DNA of 64,000 nt from JACVRN01 sp036389255 (GCA_036389255.1 DASVQI010000036.1:62001-126000), one strand, 5' to 3'; shown: positions 8,986 through 18,884, counted from the first letter of the stretch. Notes: generated by a model not told the origin, from the letters alone. A program made the numbers and translations.

Positions 8986-10446
8986 TTAGTCCGTGGCGAT
9001 GCCGAGCTTGTCCGCGCTCTTGTAGATGGCAAGGCCGAGCACGCAGGCCAGCGCCAGACTGGTGTAGAAGGTTATAGCGCCTCCGACAAAATGGGCCGGG
9101 AGATTTCCCAGAAAGGGCAGGTCGAAGGGCGCAAGCACCCAGTAAGTTATCGCGCTCAGGACGGAGCCTATGAACTGAATGATGAGGTACATGCCGAAGG
9201 CTTTGAAGTAGGTTGAGCCCATGCGGCGTATGGTGTCCAGCCCGACCAGAGGATTGACTACAGACCAGAAATCTTCCGTGTAGCCTGCTATGCTGAGCGC
9301 CATCGGATAGTAGAAGACGGCCCACGCGAGCGCCAGCAGAAGCAACAGAATCAGTAGCGCGGGCGCGCCGAAGAGCCAGCGCAGCGCGCTCACCTGCGAG
9401 CTTGAGCGTTGTTCCTTCATCTTCCGCTCGCGCACCTCTTCCATCTTCTTGCTCAGCCCTTCCTGACCCTGAACGTTCGGGTCATCAAGCACCTCGTCCA
9501 TGTCCTCGCTCGTGAGCGTCCGCGATTGCTGAATCCCGCCTGCCTCGGCAGAGCGCGACGGGCCTATGCTGTTGACGATGCCCAGAATCAAGGCCAGAGC
9601 CAGCAACAGCGCCGGGCCGATGGTGATAATAGTGACGCCTAAGCCCAGAAAGATTGGCGTCACTACATCGTCCCACAGGGAGAAGGCGCTCAAGTCCGGG
9701 AAGAAGTTTCCGTCCATGCGGCCCATCACCATCTTGTTAATCACAATCGAGATGCAGCCGAAGAGAATCGCGTAAGCCAGAAGCTGTCCCTTCAACCCGC
9801 CAAGCTGAAGCAGCGCGTAGAGAAACGCCCCGCACACAAGACCGAGCAGATTTTTGAAGGGATAAGAGAGCGCCGTGGAGAAATCCACGAAGCCGAAGCC
9901 CGCGCTCCTTTGAAGCCGTCGCACGCTCTTTTCCCTGACCTCTTCATAGGGCCTGCACAATTCGCCGCAGAGCGTGCAGATTGGAATCTTGCTGGTGAAC
10001 TTGGTGCAGTCGGCGCAGAAGGTGCTGGCGCACGAGCCGCAGATATATTTCGGCTCGACGCCCACGTGAAAGTAGCAGTCCTTCGCCTGAAGGGCGCGAG
10101 ACTCTACGAAAGAATCGAAGGCGGCGTGGTGCTGTTCGTCATGCTCTTCGGCAAAGCTCTCTTCGGCAAACTCCGCGCTGTGTGACTCGGCCGTAGCCGT
10201 CTCAACCGGCAAGGCTTCAGCGACGGAGAAGCCTCGCGTTGGAGTGCCCTGCCACGCCATGACGGGCTCGAATGACTGGCGAAGCACGGGCGCACGGCCT
10301 GCCTCTATCCAGCGCAGATTGCCTTTGCGCACCTTGTCTGTGGCGAGGATGCGACCTTCGGCTACCCATTCCTTCAGACCGTCAAGGTCTGTCTCGAATG
10401 TGCCTTCGGCGCACATCACCTGCCACGTCTCATTTTTGGCGTTCAT
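8986..10446 (-). CDS. YIP1-family membrane protein with GYF-like and B-box-type zinc domains
   Basis: The function is unknown. Residues 1-60 resemble the GYF_2/DUF4339 module (LDGLKEWVAEGRI and DKVRKGNLRW). Residues about 122-165 hold eight Cys/His residues in a B-box-like zinc finger (CYFH, CGSC, FCADC, CTLCGELC). Residues about 190-480 contain several hydrophobic helices typical of YIP1 domains. A charged segment with ERKMKEQRSS separates two membrane parts. This combination occurs in uncharacterised bacterial membrane proteins. The gene lies upstream of the hybrid kinase on the same strand. Confidence 0.8.
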   Translation of the reverse strand: MNAKNETWQVMCAEGTFETDLDGLKEWVAEGRILATDKVRKGNLRWIEAGRAPVLRQSFEPVMAWQGTPTRGFSVAEALPVETATAESHSAEFAEESFAEEHDEQHHAAFDSFVESRALQAKDCYFHVGVEPKYICGSCASTFCADCTKFTSKIPICTLCGELCRPYEEVREKSVRRLQRSAGFGFVDFSTALSYPFKNLLGLVCGAFLYALLQLGGLKGQLLAYAILFGCISIVINKMVMGRMDGNFFPDLSAFSLWDDVVTPIFLGLGVTIITIGPALLLALALILGIVNSIGPSRSAEAGGIQQSRTLTSEDMDEVLDDPNVQGQEGLSKKMEEVRERKMKEQRSSSQVSALRWLFGAPALLILLLLLALAWAVFYYPMALSIAGYTEDFWSVVNPLVGLDTIRRMGSTYFKAFGMYLIIQFIGSVLSAITYWVLAPFDLPFLGNLPAHFVGGAITFYTSLALACVLGLAIYKSADKLGIATD

Positions 10447-10663
10447 ACGGGGGAGTCAGCTCCTTTTGGGCTGGAGTCGTCGGAATTACGAGATGAGGAC
10501 TGCTCGGATACCGGGATGCGAGGCGAAGGGACAAGCTAGAGCCTGCTGTCATGGCTGGAGGCCGCAGGCCCAAAGACTAGATTACCGAATCCGAGCGGTG
10601 CTGTGCAACAGTTTTTATATAAAAGGCGTGCGAAATAGGAGGAATCACGCTGATAAGAAGAGA

Positions 10664-10700
10664 AAGCAGCACGAAAGCTCAAACGCCTTTCGTGCTGCTT
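10664..10700 (-). terminator. Intrinsic terminator of the thiolase gene
   Basis: A perfect 14-bp stem (10664-10677 with 10687-10700) has a 9-base loop. On the minus strand the stem is followed by a pyrimidine run (TTTCTCTTCTT). It lies 24 bases beyond the thiolase stop codon. Confidence 0.75.
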
Positions 10701-10723
10701 CCTGTCGTTCGGTAGCCTGTTTC

Positions 10724-11905
10724 TTACAGTCGCTCTACGATAATCGCAATGCCTTGGCCGCCGCCTATGCAGGCAGTGGCAAGACCGTAGCGAGCGTTGC
10801 GACGACGAAGCTCAAGCAGAACGGTCAGAACGAGGCGCGTGCCGGAAGCCGCGAGCGGGTGTCCGAGCGCGATTGCGCCGCCGTTGACGTTCGTGCGTGA
10901 GCGGTCAAGTCCAAGCTCCTTCTCGACCGCCAGATACTGGCCCGCGAAAGCCTCGTTGACTTCGACCAAATCAATCTGGTTAAGCGTGAGCCCGGCTTTC
11001 TCCAGAGCCTTGCGCGTGGCGGGCACCGGCCCTATGCCCATGATGTCCGGCTCGACTCCAGCGTAAGCCCAACTGACGATGCGTCCCAAGGGCTTTGAGT
11101 CCTTAGCCTTGACGTAATTCTCGCCCGCTATGACGAGCGCCGCCGCGCCGTCAACTATGCCGGAAGCATTTCCGGCCGTGACGAATCCGTCCTTGCTGAA
11201 AGCTGGCCTCAGCTTGGCCAAACCCTCCATAGTAGTTTCCGGGCGGGCGTGGTCGTCATAATCGAAAACCGTCACGCCCTTTCGAGTCTTGATTTCGACG
11301 GGCGCAATCTCTTCAGCAAATAGCCCCGCGTCCTTTGCTCGCTTGGCTTCCTGCTGCGAGCGCAGGGCGTAAGTGTCCTGAGCCTCGCGCGAGATTTCAA
11401 ACTTGCGCGCCAGATTCTCAGCCGTGCCAGCCATAGGAGTGTTGCAGTAGGTGTCCAGCAACGCGACCATCAGGCTGTCTTCCAGCTTGCCCTGTCCGAG
11501 AGCGAAGCCCGAGCGCGCGCCGTAGATGACGTGCGGAGCCTGCGACATGGACTCCATGCCGCCAACCAGACAGGTGTCGGCCTCGCCCAGTTGAATCATG
11601 TGCGCGCCGGAGATGATGGATTGAATGCCGCTTCCGCACAGCCGGTTGACGGTCAGCGCCGGACGGTCAAAGGGGACGCCCGCCTTCAAAGCAACGTGAC
11701 GCGCGCCGTAGATGGCGTCGCCCGATGTTTGCAGGGCGTTTCCTATGATGGTGTGGTCAATCTCTTCAGGCGAGACGCCGGTCGCTTCCAACGCTGCGCG
11801 AGAGGCGTGCGCGCCCAAATCAATCGCAGAAATGTCCTTCAGTTGCCCCACGTACTCGCCCATGGGAGTGCGCTTTCCGCCTAAAATAAACACGTCACGA
11901 GACAT
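10724..11905 (-). CDS. Acetyl-CoA acetyltransferase (thiolase)
   Basis: Condenses or cleaves acyl-CoA units; 393 aa, exactly the size of biosynthetic-type thiolases. The catalytic triad is visible: nucleophile Cys90 in NRLCGSG, His349 in ALGHPLAASG and Cys379 in CIGGGQG. The gene stands alone with its own terminator, so whether it serves acetoacetyl-CoA synthesis or degradation is open. The ATG at 11905 follows a purine-rich stretch (GAGAAAGG) about 12 bases upstream. Confidence 0.94.
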   Translation of the reverse strand: MSRDVFILGGKRTPMGEYVGQLKDISAIDLGAHASRAALEATGVSPEEIDHTIIGNALQTSGDAIYGARHVALKAGVPFDRPALTVNRLCGSGIQSIISGAHMIQLGEADTCLVGGMESMSQAPHVIYGARSGFALGQGKLEDSLMVALLDTYCNTPMAGTAENLARKFEISREAQDTYALRSQQEAKRAKDAGLFAEEIAPVEIKTRKGVTVFDYDDHARPETTMEGLAKLRPAFSKDGFVTAGNASGIVDGAAALVIAGENYVKAKDSKPLGRIVSWAYAGVEPDIMGIGPVPATRKALEKAGLTLNQIDLVEVNEAFAGQYLAVEKELGLDRSRTNVNGGAIALGHPLAASGTRLVLTVLLELRRRNARYGLATACIGGGQGIAIIVERL

Positions 11906-12058
11906 CTTTTCTCAAAACCTTTCTCAGTTGAAATTTCACACGAGGTTAGAAACAAAAAAGAGTAACAGACCTCTTTTGAGCCGTCAATTTTAGCCGCCAA
12001 ACTATCCGGAAGCTTAGATGTTTCAGCCCGGCGATTCGTACCCAAAAGCCGGAGCCTT

Positions 12059-12901
12059 TTAATCCCTGAAGCGGTGCAGCGTGCGATAGCGATGGAGGAG
12101 CTCTTCCAGAAAGCCTTCGTAAGTGAAGGCCGCGAGGTCGTAGGTCGGCCTGAGCTTGTACAGAAGCGGCATGCAGACTCGCCATGCCATCCACTGGCGC
12201 GGATTGTCAGGCAAATCCCAGCGCCTGCGCAAATAGGTTTCGACCACTTCTATCTCGTTTTCGGTCAGTGAAGAAATGTCTGCCGTGAAAGGCACGGGCT
12301 TGAAGGCCCTGCGGTAGGCGGAATCCGAGACGGGGCCCGCGAAGACCTGCTCGAAGGTGGGAGCTTCCGACTCGCGCTCGCGCACTACGACCGTCCCGGC
12401 GAAGAGGTCGCCCACACGCTGGTCGCGGCGGCTGATGAAGACGGAGATTATCCCTACGGAGTAGAAGCCCAGAATCGGAATGACCGTTGGCTGCATGTCG
12501 AAGATGCGCGTCAGGTTGCGCACGCTCGCTTCCCAGAAGGTGATGGGCCGCCCGTCCTCTCGTATAACGCGAAGCTTGAGCCAGCGTTTCCCCGGCGTCT
12601 GCCCGTTCCAGAGCCACTCGAAGAAGACGAAGTAACCGGAAGAGACTAGAAAGAGGACTATGATGGCTAAGGCAATGACCCACTTCGGCGCATCGCCAAG
12701 CTGCTCCACGTCTGCTGACGCGCCCGCTATGAAGATAAAGGCAAGGTACATGAGGAAAATCGTGAGGATTTGCAGCACGTGGTCTACGGTGCAGGCCAGA
12801 AAGCGGTTGCCTATGGAGGCCAGAGCGAAATGCAGGGGCACGCGCTCCGGCGTCTCAATCACCAGAGTATCTTCACTGGGAACGAGCGCTTCCGTCACCA
12901 T
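12059..12901 (-). CDS. RDD family membrane protein
   Basis: RDD proteins are small integral membrane proteins of mostly unknown role. This one has three hydrophobic helices within residues 30-170 and the family's Arg/Asp signatures (NRFLACTVDHVLQ near the first helix, and SRRDQRVGDLFAGTVVVR after the last). The cytoplasmic tail, about 100 residues, contains the DISSLTENEIEVVETYLRRR stretch. The length is 280 aa. It lies 30 bases downstream of tyrS. RDD genes often belong to MoxR/SpoIIM clusters like the one at 40-50 kb, but here it is 28 kb away. Confidence 0.88.
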   Translation of the reverse strand: MVTEALVPSEDTLVIETPERVPLHFALASIGNRFLACTVDHVLQILTIFLMYLAFIFIAGASADVEQLGDAPKWVIALAIIVLFLVSSGYFVFFEWLWNGQTPGKRWLKLRVIREDGRPITFWEASVRNLTRIFDMQPTVIPILGFYSVGIISVFISRRDQRVGDLFAGTVVVRERESEAPTFEQVFAGPVSDSAYRRAFKPVPFTADISSLTENEIEVVETYLRRRWDLPDNPRQWMAWRVCMPLLYKLRPTYDLAAFTYEGFLEELLHRYRTLHRFRD

Positions 12902-12931
12902 CTCTCTCTCTCTTTAAGACCTGCGAAGAAT

Positions 12932-14143
12932 TCAAGAGCCTTTAACTTTAAGGAACCGGCGCTTGCCGACTTGCAGCAGCAGCTCGTCGCCGGAGTTGAG
13001 AGCGACTGACGCGCCGGTGTCCGTGGAACGCTCACCGCCTACGCGCACGCCGCCCTGTTCTATGAGCCGCCGCGCTTCCGCGACTGAAGCGGCCAGCCCG
13101 GTCGTCACAAGCAGGCGCGGCAGGGGCCAGTTGCCCGCCTCCGCTTCGCGCACTTCTATCTCCTGCGGAACCTCTTTATGCACGAAGCGGCGAGTGAAAT
13201 CCTCTTCAGCCGCGCGCGCCGCGCCCTCCGAGTGAAAGTCCGTGATGATTCGGCGGGCAAGCTCGACTTTAAGGTCGCGCGGGTTGCGCGTGCCGCTCCC
13301 GGCTTCTTCCCGCAGGCGCGTTATCTCATCGGGCCGCAGGTCTGTCAGAAGCTCGTAGTAACGCCACATCAGCTCATCCGAGATGGACATGACTTTACCG
13401 AACATCTCTTCGGGCTTCTCGTCTATGCCTATGTAGTTGCCTAAGCTCTTGGACATCTTATGGACGCCGTCCGTGCCTTCCAGAAGCGGCATGATGACGC
13501 AGACCTGCGCCTCCTGCGCGTACTCGCGCTGAAGGTTGCGGCCCACCAGCAGGTTGAATTTTTGGTCGCTGCCGCCAAGCTCCACGTCCGCTTCGAGCGC
13601 CACGGAGTCGTAGCCCTGAACGAGCGGGTATAGAAGCTCGTGCAGCGCAATGGGCTTCTCTTCCGTGAGCCGTTTCTGGAAATCGTCGCGCTCTAAAATC
13701 TGCTTGACCGTAGTGTGCGACGCGAGCCGTATAAAACCGTCCGAGCCCAGAGCGTCCATCCAGCGCGAGTTGAATTCTATGACCGTCTTGTAAGGGTCGA
13801 GGAGCTTGAAGATTTGCGCCCTGTAGGTTTCGGCGTTCGCCGCAATCTCTTCGCGGGTGAGCTGTGGGCGCGTGGCGCTCTTGCCCGACGGGTCGCCAAT
13901 CAGCCCTGTGAAATCGCCAATGAGGAAGACCACCGTGTGGCCAAGCTCCTGAAAGGCGCGCAGCTTTCTGATTACGACCGTGTGGCCCAGATGAATGTCG
14001 GGCGCTGTGGGGTCTGCTCCGAGCTTTATGCGAAGCGGCACGCCCGTTCGTTCACTCTTCAAGAGCTTTGCGCGCAAATCATCTTCGCGGATTATCTCTA
14101 CAGTCCCTTTGCGAAGAAACTCCAGTTGTTCGTCAATCGTCAT
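12932..14143 (-). CDS. tyrS: Tyrosyl-tRNA synthetase
   Basis: Class I aminoacyl-tRNA synthetase charging tRNA-Tyr. The 403-aa protein has the HIGH-type motif HLGH (51-54), a KMSKS loop (HKMSKSLGN) and a C-terminal S4 RNA-binding domain (about 340-400, ending GDELLLQVGKRRFLKV). The length and HLGH form match the TyrZ-like branch of bacterial TyrRS. It lies 29 bases downstream of purN on the same strand. No T-box leader is evident. Confidence 0.96.
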   Translation of the reverse strand: MTIDEQLEFLRKGTVEIIREDDLRAKLLKSERTGVPLRIKLGADPTAPDIHLGHTVVIRKLRAFQELGHTVVFLIGDFTGLIGDPSGKSATRPQLTREEIAANAETYRAQIFKLLDPYKTVIEFNSRWMDALGSDGFIRLASHTTVKQILERDDFQKRLTEEKPIALHELLYPLVQGYDSVALEADVELGGSDQKFNLLVGRNLQREYAQEAQVCVIMPLLEGTDGVHKMSKSLGNYIGIDEKPEEMFGKVMSISDELMWRYYELLTDLRPDEITRLREEAGSGTRNPRDLKVELARRIITDFHSEGAARAAEEDFTRRFVHKEVPQEIEVREAEAGNWPLPRLLVTTGLAASVAEARRLIEQGGVRVGGERSTDTGASVALNSGDELLLQVGKRRFLKVKGS

Positions 14144-14172
14144 ATCTCTGAAATTCTATAAATCATGGATGC

Positions 14173-14802
14173 CTAAAGTTTGCGCAGGACTCTTCGACCG
14201 GCTATTTCCCACTCGCCGCTTGTGACCAGCGCGACCGCATCCACGTACAGTTTATGCTCTTGTTCCAGAATACGCGCCGAGAGCGTCTCGACCGTATCGT
14301 CGTCGGCAACAGGCACTGGCTGTTGCAGTATTATGGGGCCTGCGTCCAGATGCTCGTCAACGAAATGAACCGTGCAGCCAGTCCACCTGACGCCGTGCTC
14401 GAGCGCCTGTCGCTGCGCGTCCAGCCCCGGAAAGGCCGGAAGCAGGCTCGGGTGAATATTTATCACGCGCCCGCGAAACGCCTCTATAAATTCGGCGGAG
14501 AGCAGACGCATGTAACCCGCCAGACAGACAAGCTGGACTCCGTTCGCACGGAGCGCAGACATAATCTCCCGGTCATGCTCGGCGCGCGAGCGCCCCGCGC
14601 GCTCTATGACCACGGCTTTCAGTCCAAGCTCGCGGGCGCGATTGATTCCGGCCGCGCCCGGCTTGTCGCTGATGACGACCGCTATCTCGGCGTCACTGAT
14701 GCGCCCGGCGCGCACGGCCTCGGCCAGCGCCATCATGTTCGAGCCGCGCCCGGAAATTAGGATGCCTATACGGCAAGCCCTCTGAAATGGCTCTGTCCTC
14801 AT
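14173..14802 (-). CDS. purN: Phosphoribosylglycinamide formyltransferase
   Basis: Transfers the formyl group of 10-formyl-tetrahydrofolate to GAR in purine synthesis. The 209-aa protein shows the GRGSN phosphate loop (18-22), the AGYMRLLS segment, and catalytic Asn115, His117 (NIHPSLLPAFPG) and Asp153 (HLDAGPI), spaced as in E. coli PurN. purM lies 3 kb upstream on the same strand, but the two are separated by the phosphoesterase gene. Confidence 0.95.
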   Translation of the reverse strand: MRTEPFQRACRIGILISGRGSNMMALAEAVRAGRISDAEIAVVISDKPGAAGINRARELGLKAVVIERAGRSRAEHDREIMSALRANGVQLVCLAGYMRLLSAEFIEAFRGRVINIHPSLLPAFPGLDAQRQALEHGVRWTGCTVHFVDEHLDAGPIILQQPVPVADDDTVETLSARILEQEHKLYVDAVALVTSGEWEIAGRRVLRKL

Positions 14803-14855
14803 CGCATCGCTATTAAATCACTCCTGCTTGTCATGATGCTAATCCAGGCTCGCCT

Positions 14856-17735
14856 TCAGGAGCTAGTGAGGCGTACCCATTCCTCCTTCTCCTCGCGGCT
14901 GAGGGTGAAGACATCTATGAGCTTAGGCTTGAGTTGGCCGCCTTTAATCTCGGGCACATCAACGCCTATGACGTAGGCGGTCAGGCTGTTTTTCGTCAGG
15001 CGGATACGGACGAACTCTTTGTAGTCTTCGATTCTGGCAGCGCCTCCGGCTTCGTTGTTGTGGCCGTTGAAGCCCAGAGAGATAGCCAGATACCAGCCGA
15101 ACCAGACGCAGCTCATAAGGGCTCCGACCAGTCCCGCGAGCCCCGACGGTATAAGCGCTATCCACCACCCGTATGATTTAACCAGCGGATAGATAGAGCC
15201 CTTATTCTTCTTCAGAAGCCCCCACCACTCGTAAGAGGCGAACCAGCCGTCCGTAAATCCTTCAACCGGCTCTTGAGGCCAGAACAGAAAGGAGAGCGTT
15301 AATGACATGCCAGTCCACGTCAGAAGAAGGATGACTGTGAAGGGGAGCAGTAGCATCACCAGTCCGTAGAAGAAGCCCAGCACGGCGAGCCTGCCCGGCC
15401 GCCCTGACTTCATCACCTTCTCTCCCCATTTCATAAAGACTAATATCGCCAGCCCGGCCAGCAGCACCGTGAGCCATGTGCCTCGCCTGACAAGCAGAAT
15501 CGGAAAGACTATATGTAAAATTGCATGCCACGCTCCGCCCACGCCCATCAACAGCTTCCCCTTCAAGCCGAGCATCGTCCCCCCCATAGCCACGGCAGCG
15601 TAGATGAGCAGTCCCGTGACGAGCGCGACGATGAGCATGAAAAGAATGTCCATGAAAAGATATGCGGGCTGGTTGTTCTTCCCGAAAAGCCAGAGACCTA
15701 GCACAGGGGCTATGCCGCCGAGAGCCAGTAGAATGCGAGCGGGCCAGCGACTAACCTGTCCCACCGCGTTCGCCGCGTGATCAAAGAGCCAGTCGCTGTA
15801 GCGAAGGCTGAGCGCGAGGGCCGATAACCCCCAGATGAAAGAGAGCAAGACCATCATGCTGTTTGCGAAGGGAGCCGCATGCGGCCTGTGCTGTCTCAAC
15901 AGCAGGAGGGCTCCTGCTGCGGCCACGATAGTAAACGAGAGCCCGGGGTAAACTATATTGTTAAACTCCTCTATGAATAGGTAAGGCTTCTTCTCGCGCT
16001 TCTGCTGCTGCTTGAGGCGCGCGTGTTTGGCCTCACAAAATGCGAAAGTAAGTACGATGATGATCAGAGACAGAACCGCCAGAGCGACTCCTGCGCGATA
16101 ACTCCAGGACATATTGTCACCCATGGAATATTCTGCGCGCGGTTTGCCGCTCGAATCCCTGACCGGCGTCGTCAACGGATCCGACTCGGTTATTCCTAGT
16201 TTGGTCAGAGGCCAGAAGCCGTTGACGCTCTGCCGCGTGCTTGGAACGGTCGCAAGGATTAGGTAGAGCAGAAAAGCTATGAGGCCGCCTATGAGCCAGA
16301 CATAGCCTCCGCGCCAGACTTGTATGGGGTTGAATATCCTTCTGGCAACAGCCCCGCGCGACTCCGTCTCCGGCGGATAGAGCACCTGCTCGCGCACCTC
16401 GTTCTTGTAGGTCGTGGAAGGATGATGAAAAGCGCCGCCGAGACCCGAGACGACCGAGGCGTAGTTCTTCCGCTCCGGGCCGGGATCAATGATTCCCTGA
16501 CGCCCCTCCCTGGGCGGCGTAGCATTGTCCCGACTATCTTCGGGCGGATCCGGCCCCCAGTATCTCGCGTAGTGATGCACGTCGCCTGAAATATCCAGGC
16601 GAATCTGGTGCGGAGAGAGCGCTCTGTCGGCTTCGCCGTCGGCCATCCTGCTCTTCTCTAAATCAGGCAGGAAGAGGCGAGGGAGCCCAAGTTGTAGAAA
16701 GGCCTGAGAAGCCTTCTCATCATCCTCTGCGGCGTACTGGCCGAAGACGGTTGTCGGTGAGCAGGTCGCAACAATCAGCTTGTCGGGCATACGGTTCCCG
16801 TTCAGGTCTCTGAAGAATTTCTTCTGCCGCTCGTCAATCTCTCCGACCTCAGTGTCGAGGCCCCAGAGCCACCAGTCGAAGGGGAGTCTGAGCGCAACGT
16901 AGCTGGATTGCTGCCGCCGCTCGTAGCCGTCAATCATCAGCTGCGGCGCTGTCTTGTCGTCCTTATGATAGTGCTTATCTTCCGGGTTAACGGGGCGACG
17001 AAACTGTCTGCGGAATCCGTCCAGCATGTCGTAATAGTCGTGGTTGCCCGGAATCCCGAAGAGCGGGCGGCGCGTTTCATCAAAGCTGCGGCCTGCGCCG
17101 CTCATATCTCTCTTGAAGTCTTCGAAAGCCCATGTGAAAGGAATCTGAAAGCGCGTGTGAAGGCTGGCATAGTCGGCCATGTGATAGGTGGTGTCTCCGC
17201 CTACGAAAAGGAACTCTCCGCGAGGCAGCGGTACCAACTCAGTCTGGTCAGACTTCACACGGCAATCCAGCACGAGGTCTGAATTTCTCTCGGGATAGTT
17301 TACTGCGCCGTTCCCGTCTTCAGGCGGCTTGGCCTCCCAAAGCCGTTTGGCCCAGAGCGTGTTCAGGCAGAGGTAGGCGATGCTGTAGGTGGCCTTCTGC
17401 CCATCGCCGGTGTCGGCTATGTAGTCGAACCAGAACTCCCCCTTCTGCTCCCAGAAGTCTTTCGTGTCTTTGGCGGGAAACTTCCAGCCTTCGGCGCGCT
17501 CGCGCAACAGGTCGCGCAGGTTTGGCTTGTTGCTATCGCGCCAAGCGTTGTCGGCCTCAATTTTACTGCCGGAGGGAAAGGGCTGCGCCTGCATCCAGTC
17601 GCGCGCGTCCAGCTTGGTGCCGAACGCCGTGTAGAGAAGCATCCATTTCAAACTGGCGATGAGCTGCGGCCCCAGAAGCCAGCCGACGGGCCCCTCGGGT
17701 TTCCGTTTGTCAGGGTCAGATCCTTTGAGTTTCAC
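14856..17735 (-). CDS. Large metallophosphoesterase with multi-pass membrane domain
   Basis: The N-terminal half (about 150-400) is a calcineurin-like phosphoesterase: FVGGD at 177-181, GNHD at 230-233 and GDVHHYAR at 384-391. I could not identify the usual first DxH metal motif. The C-terminal half (about 480-900) has roughly ten hydrophobic helices, then a soluble tail with AYVIGVDVPEIKGG. At 959 aa it is much larger than typical family members. The substrate is unknown. It sits between purM and purN but shows no link to purine chemistry. Confidence 0.82.
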   Translation of the reverse strand: MKLKGSDPDKRKPEGPVGWLLGPQLIASLKWMLLYTAFGTKLDARDWMQAQPFPSGSKIEADNAWRDSNKPNLRDLLRERAEGWKFPAKDTKDFWEQKGEFWFDYIADTGDGQKATYSIAYLCLNTLWAKRLWEAKPPEDGNGAVNYPERNSDLVLDCRVKSDQTELVPLPRGEFLFVGGDTTYHMADYASLHTRFQIPFTWAFEDFKRDMSGAGRSFDETRRPLFGIPGNHDYYDMLDGFRRQFRRPVNPEDKHYHKDDKTAPQLMIDGYERRQQSSYVALRLPFDWWLWGLDTEVGEIDERQKKFFRDLNGNRMPDKLIVATCSPTTVFGQYAAEDDEKASQAFLQLGLPRLFLPDLEKSRMADGEADRALSPHQIRLDISGDVHHYARYWGPDPPEDSRDNATPPREGRQGIIDPGPERKNYASVVSGLGGAFHHPSTTYKNEVREQVLYPPETESRGAVARRIFNPIQVWRGGYVWLIGGLIAFLLYLILATVPSTRQSVNGFWPLTKLGITESDPLTTPVRDSSGKPRAEYSMGDNMSWSYRAGVALAVLSLIIIVLTFAFCEAKHARLKQQQKREKKPYLFIEEFNNIVYPGLSFTIVAAAGALLLLRQHRPHAAPFANSMMVLLSFIWGLSALALSLRYSDWLFDHAANAVGQVSRWPARILLALGGIAPVLGLWLFGKNNQPAYLFMDILFMLIVALVTGLLIYAAVAMGGTMLGLKGKLLMGVGGAWHAILHIVFPILLVRRGTWLTVLLAGLAILVFMKWGEKVMKSGRPGRLAVLGFFYGLVMLLLPFTVILLLTWTGMSLTLSFLFWPQEPVEGFTDGWFASYEWWGLLKKNKGSIYPLVKSYGWWIALIPSGLAGLVGALMSCVWFGWYLAISLGFNGHNNEAGGAARIEDYKEFVRIRLTKNSLTAYVIGVDVPEIKGGQLKPKLIDVFTLSREEKEEWVRLTSS

Positions 17736-17849
17736 GGGTTCTTTCCTTTCTGAAATGAGGGTGAAAGAGCAGACGTAAGCTGCCTGACTATAGCGCCGTG
17801 CGTCAGACTAGAAAGAAAATGTATTTCGGATGTTAGATGCTTTGAGGTC

Positions 17850-18884
17850 TTAAAGAATCATGACTTCACGATTTCCTTCTACGACGCGGCCTATTTCGTA
17901 GCAGGGCTCGTCGCGCCGCGCGAAGTGAGATTGAATGGCTTCCGCATCCTGCGCGGCGCAGATTATAACCATGCCCACGCCCATGTTGAAGGTGCGGTAC
18001 ATCTCCGTGTCCGGAACCTGTCCTAGCTGCTGCATGAGCGTGAAGACGGGAAGCACGGGCCAAGTCCCGCGTGCGATTGTCACACTTGCGCCTGCGGGAA
18101 GCACGCGCGGGATATTCTCAAGGAGCCCGCCGCCAGTGATGTGCGCCAGCCCTTTGATTTGACCAGAGTCGAGCAGCCCGTCCAGAGCGGCGAGGTAACT
18201 CCTGTGCTCTGCGAGCAGAGCGTCCCCGACCGTAGAGTTAAGCTCAGGAAGATGTGTGTCAACCGAGTAGCCCGCTATCTCCAGAAAGAGCTTGCGCGCA
18301 AGCGAGTAGCCGTTCGTGTGAAGCCCGGCAGACGGCAGGGCCAGCACTGTATCTCCGACGGCAACGCGTTTCCCGTCAATGACGCGCGAGCGGTCAACCA
18401 CGCCGACTATGAAACCGGCCACGTCGTATTCGCCCTCGGTGTAGAAGCCGGGCATCTCGGCCGTCTCTCCGCCCAAGAGCACGCAGCCGTTCTCAAGACA
18501 GCCCGCGCCGATGCCTTCTACGATTCCGGCCACGACATCGGGCGCGAGCACGCCCGTCGCTATGTAATCCAGAAAGAAGAGCGGCCGCGCTCCCTGCACC
18601 AGAATGTCGTTGACGCAGTGATTGACGAGGTCGCGCCCTATGGTGTTATGCCTGTTTGTGAGAAAAGCTATCTTGAGCTTTGTGCCGACGCCGTCGGCGG
18701 AAGCCACCAGCACGGGCTGGCTCATGGAAGGGAAGCTGGCGTCGAACATGCCGCCGAAGCTTCCAATCTCGGAGAGCGTGCGCGCGTTGAAGGTTGAACG
18801 CGCCAGCTCCTTTATCTTCTCGGTGGCCGCGTTCGCCGCGTCTATGTTGACGCCCGCATCGCTGTAAGTGACAGGTCTGTCCAT
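17850..18884 (-). CDS. purM: Phosphoribosylformylglycinamidine cyclo-ligase (AIR synthetase)
   Basis: ATP-dependent ring closure of FGAM to AIR in purine synthesis. At 344 aa it has standard length. It starts with the family signature TYSDAGVNIDAAN, followed by ADGVGTKLKIAF, HCVNDILVQGA, GGETAEMPGFY and the C-terminal ITGGGLLENIPRVLP. The ATG at 18884 lies 29 bases after the stop of the MBL-fold gene upstream, which suggests co-transcription. Confidence 0.96.
   Translation of the reverse strand: MDRPVTYSDAGVNIDAANAATEKIKELARSTFNARTLSEIGSFGGMFDASFPSMSQPVLVASADGVGTKLKIAFLTNRHNTIGRDLVNHCVNDILVQGARPLFFLDYIATGVLAPDVVAGIVEGIGAGCLENGCVLLGGETAEMPGFYTEGEYDVAGFIVGVVDRSRVIDGKRVAVGDTVLALPSAGLHTNGYSLARKLFLEIAGYSVDTHLPELNSTVGDALLAEHRSYLAALDGLLDSGQIKGLAHITGGGLLENIPRVLPAGASVTIARGTWPVLPVFTLMQQLGQVPDTEMYRTFNMGVGMVIICAAQDAEAIQSHFARRDEPCYEIGRVVEGNREVMIL

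Noticed and set aside
10447..10723. Possible RNA gene or riboswitch in this gap
   Set aside because: Apart from the thiolase terminator and a weak CTCGGAT/ATCCGAG pairing near 10503-10602, no known RNA pattern could be recognised.
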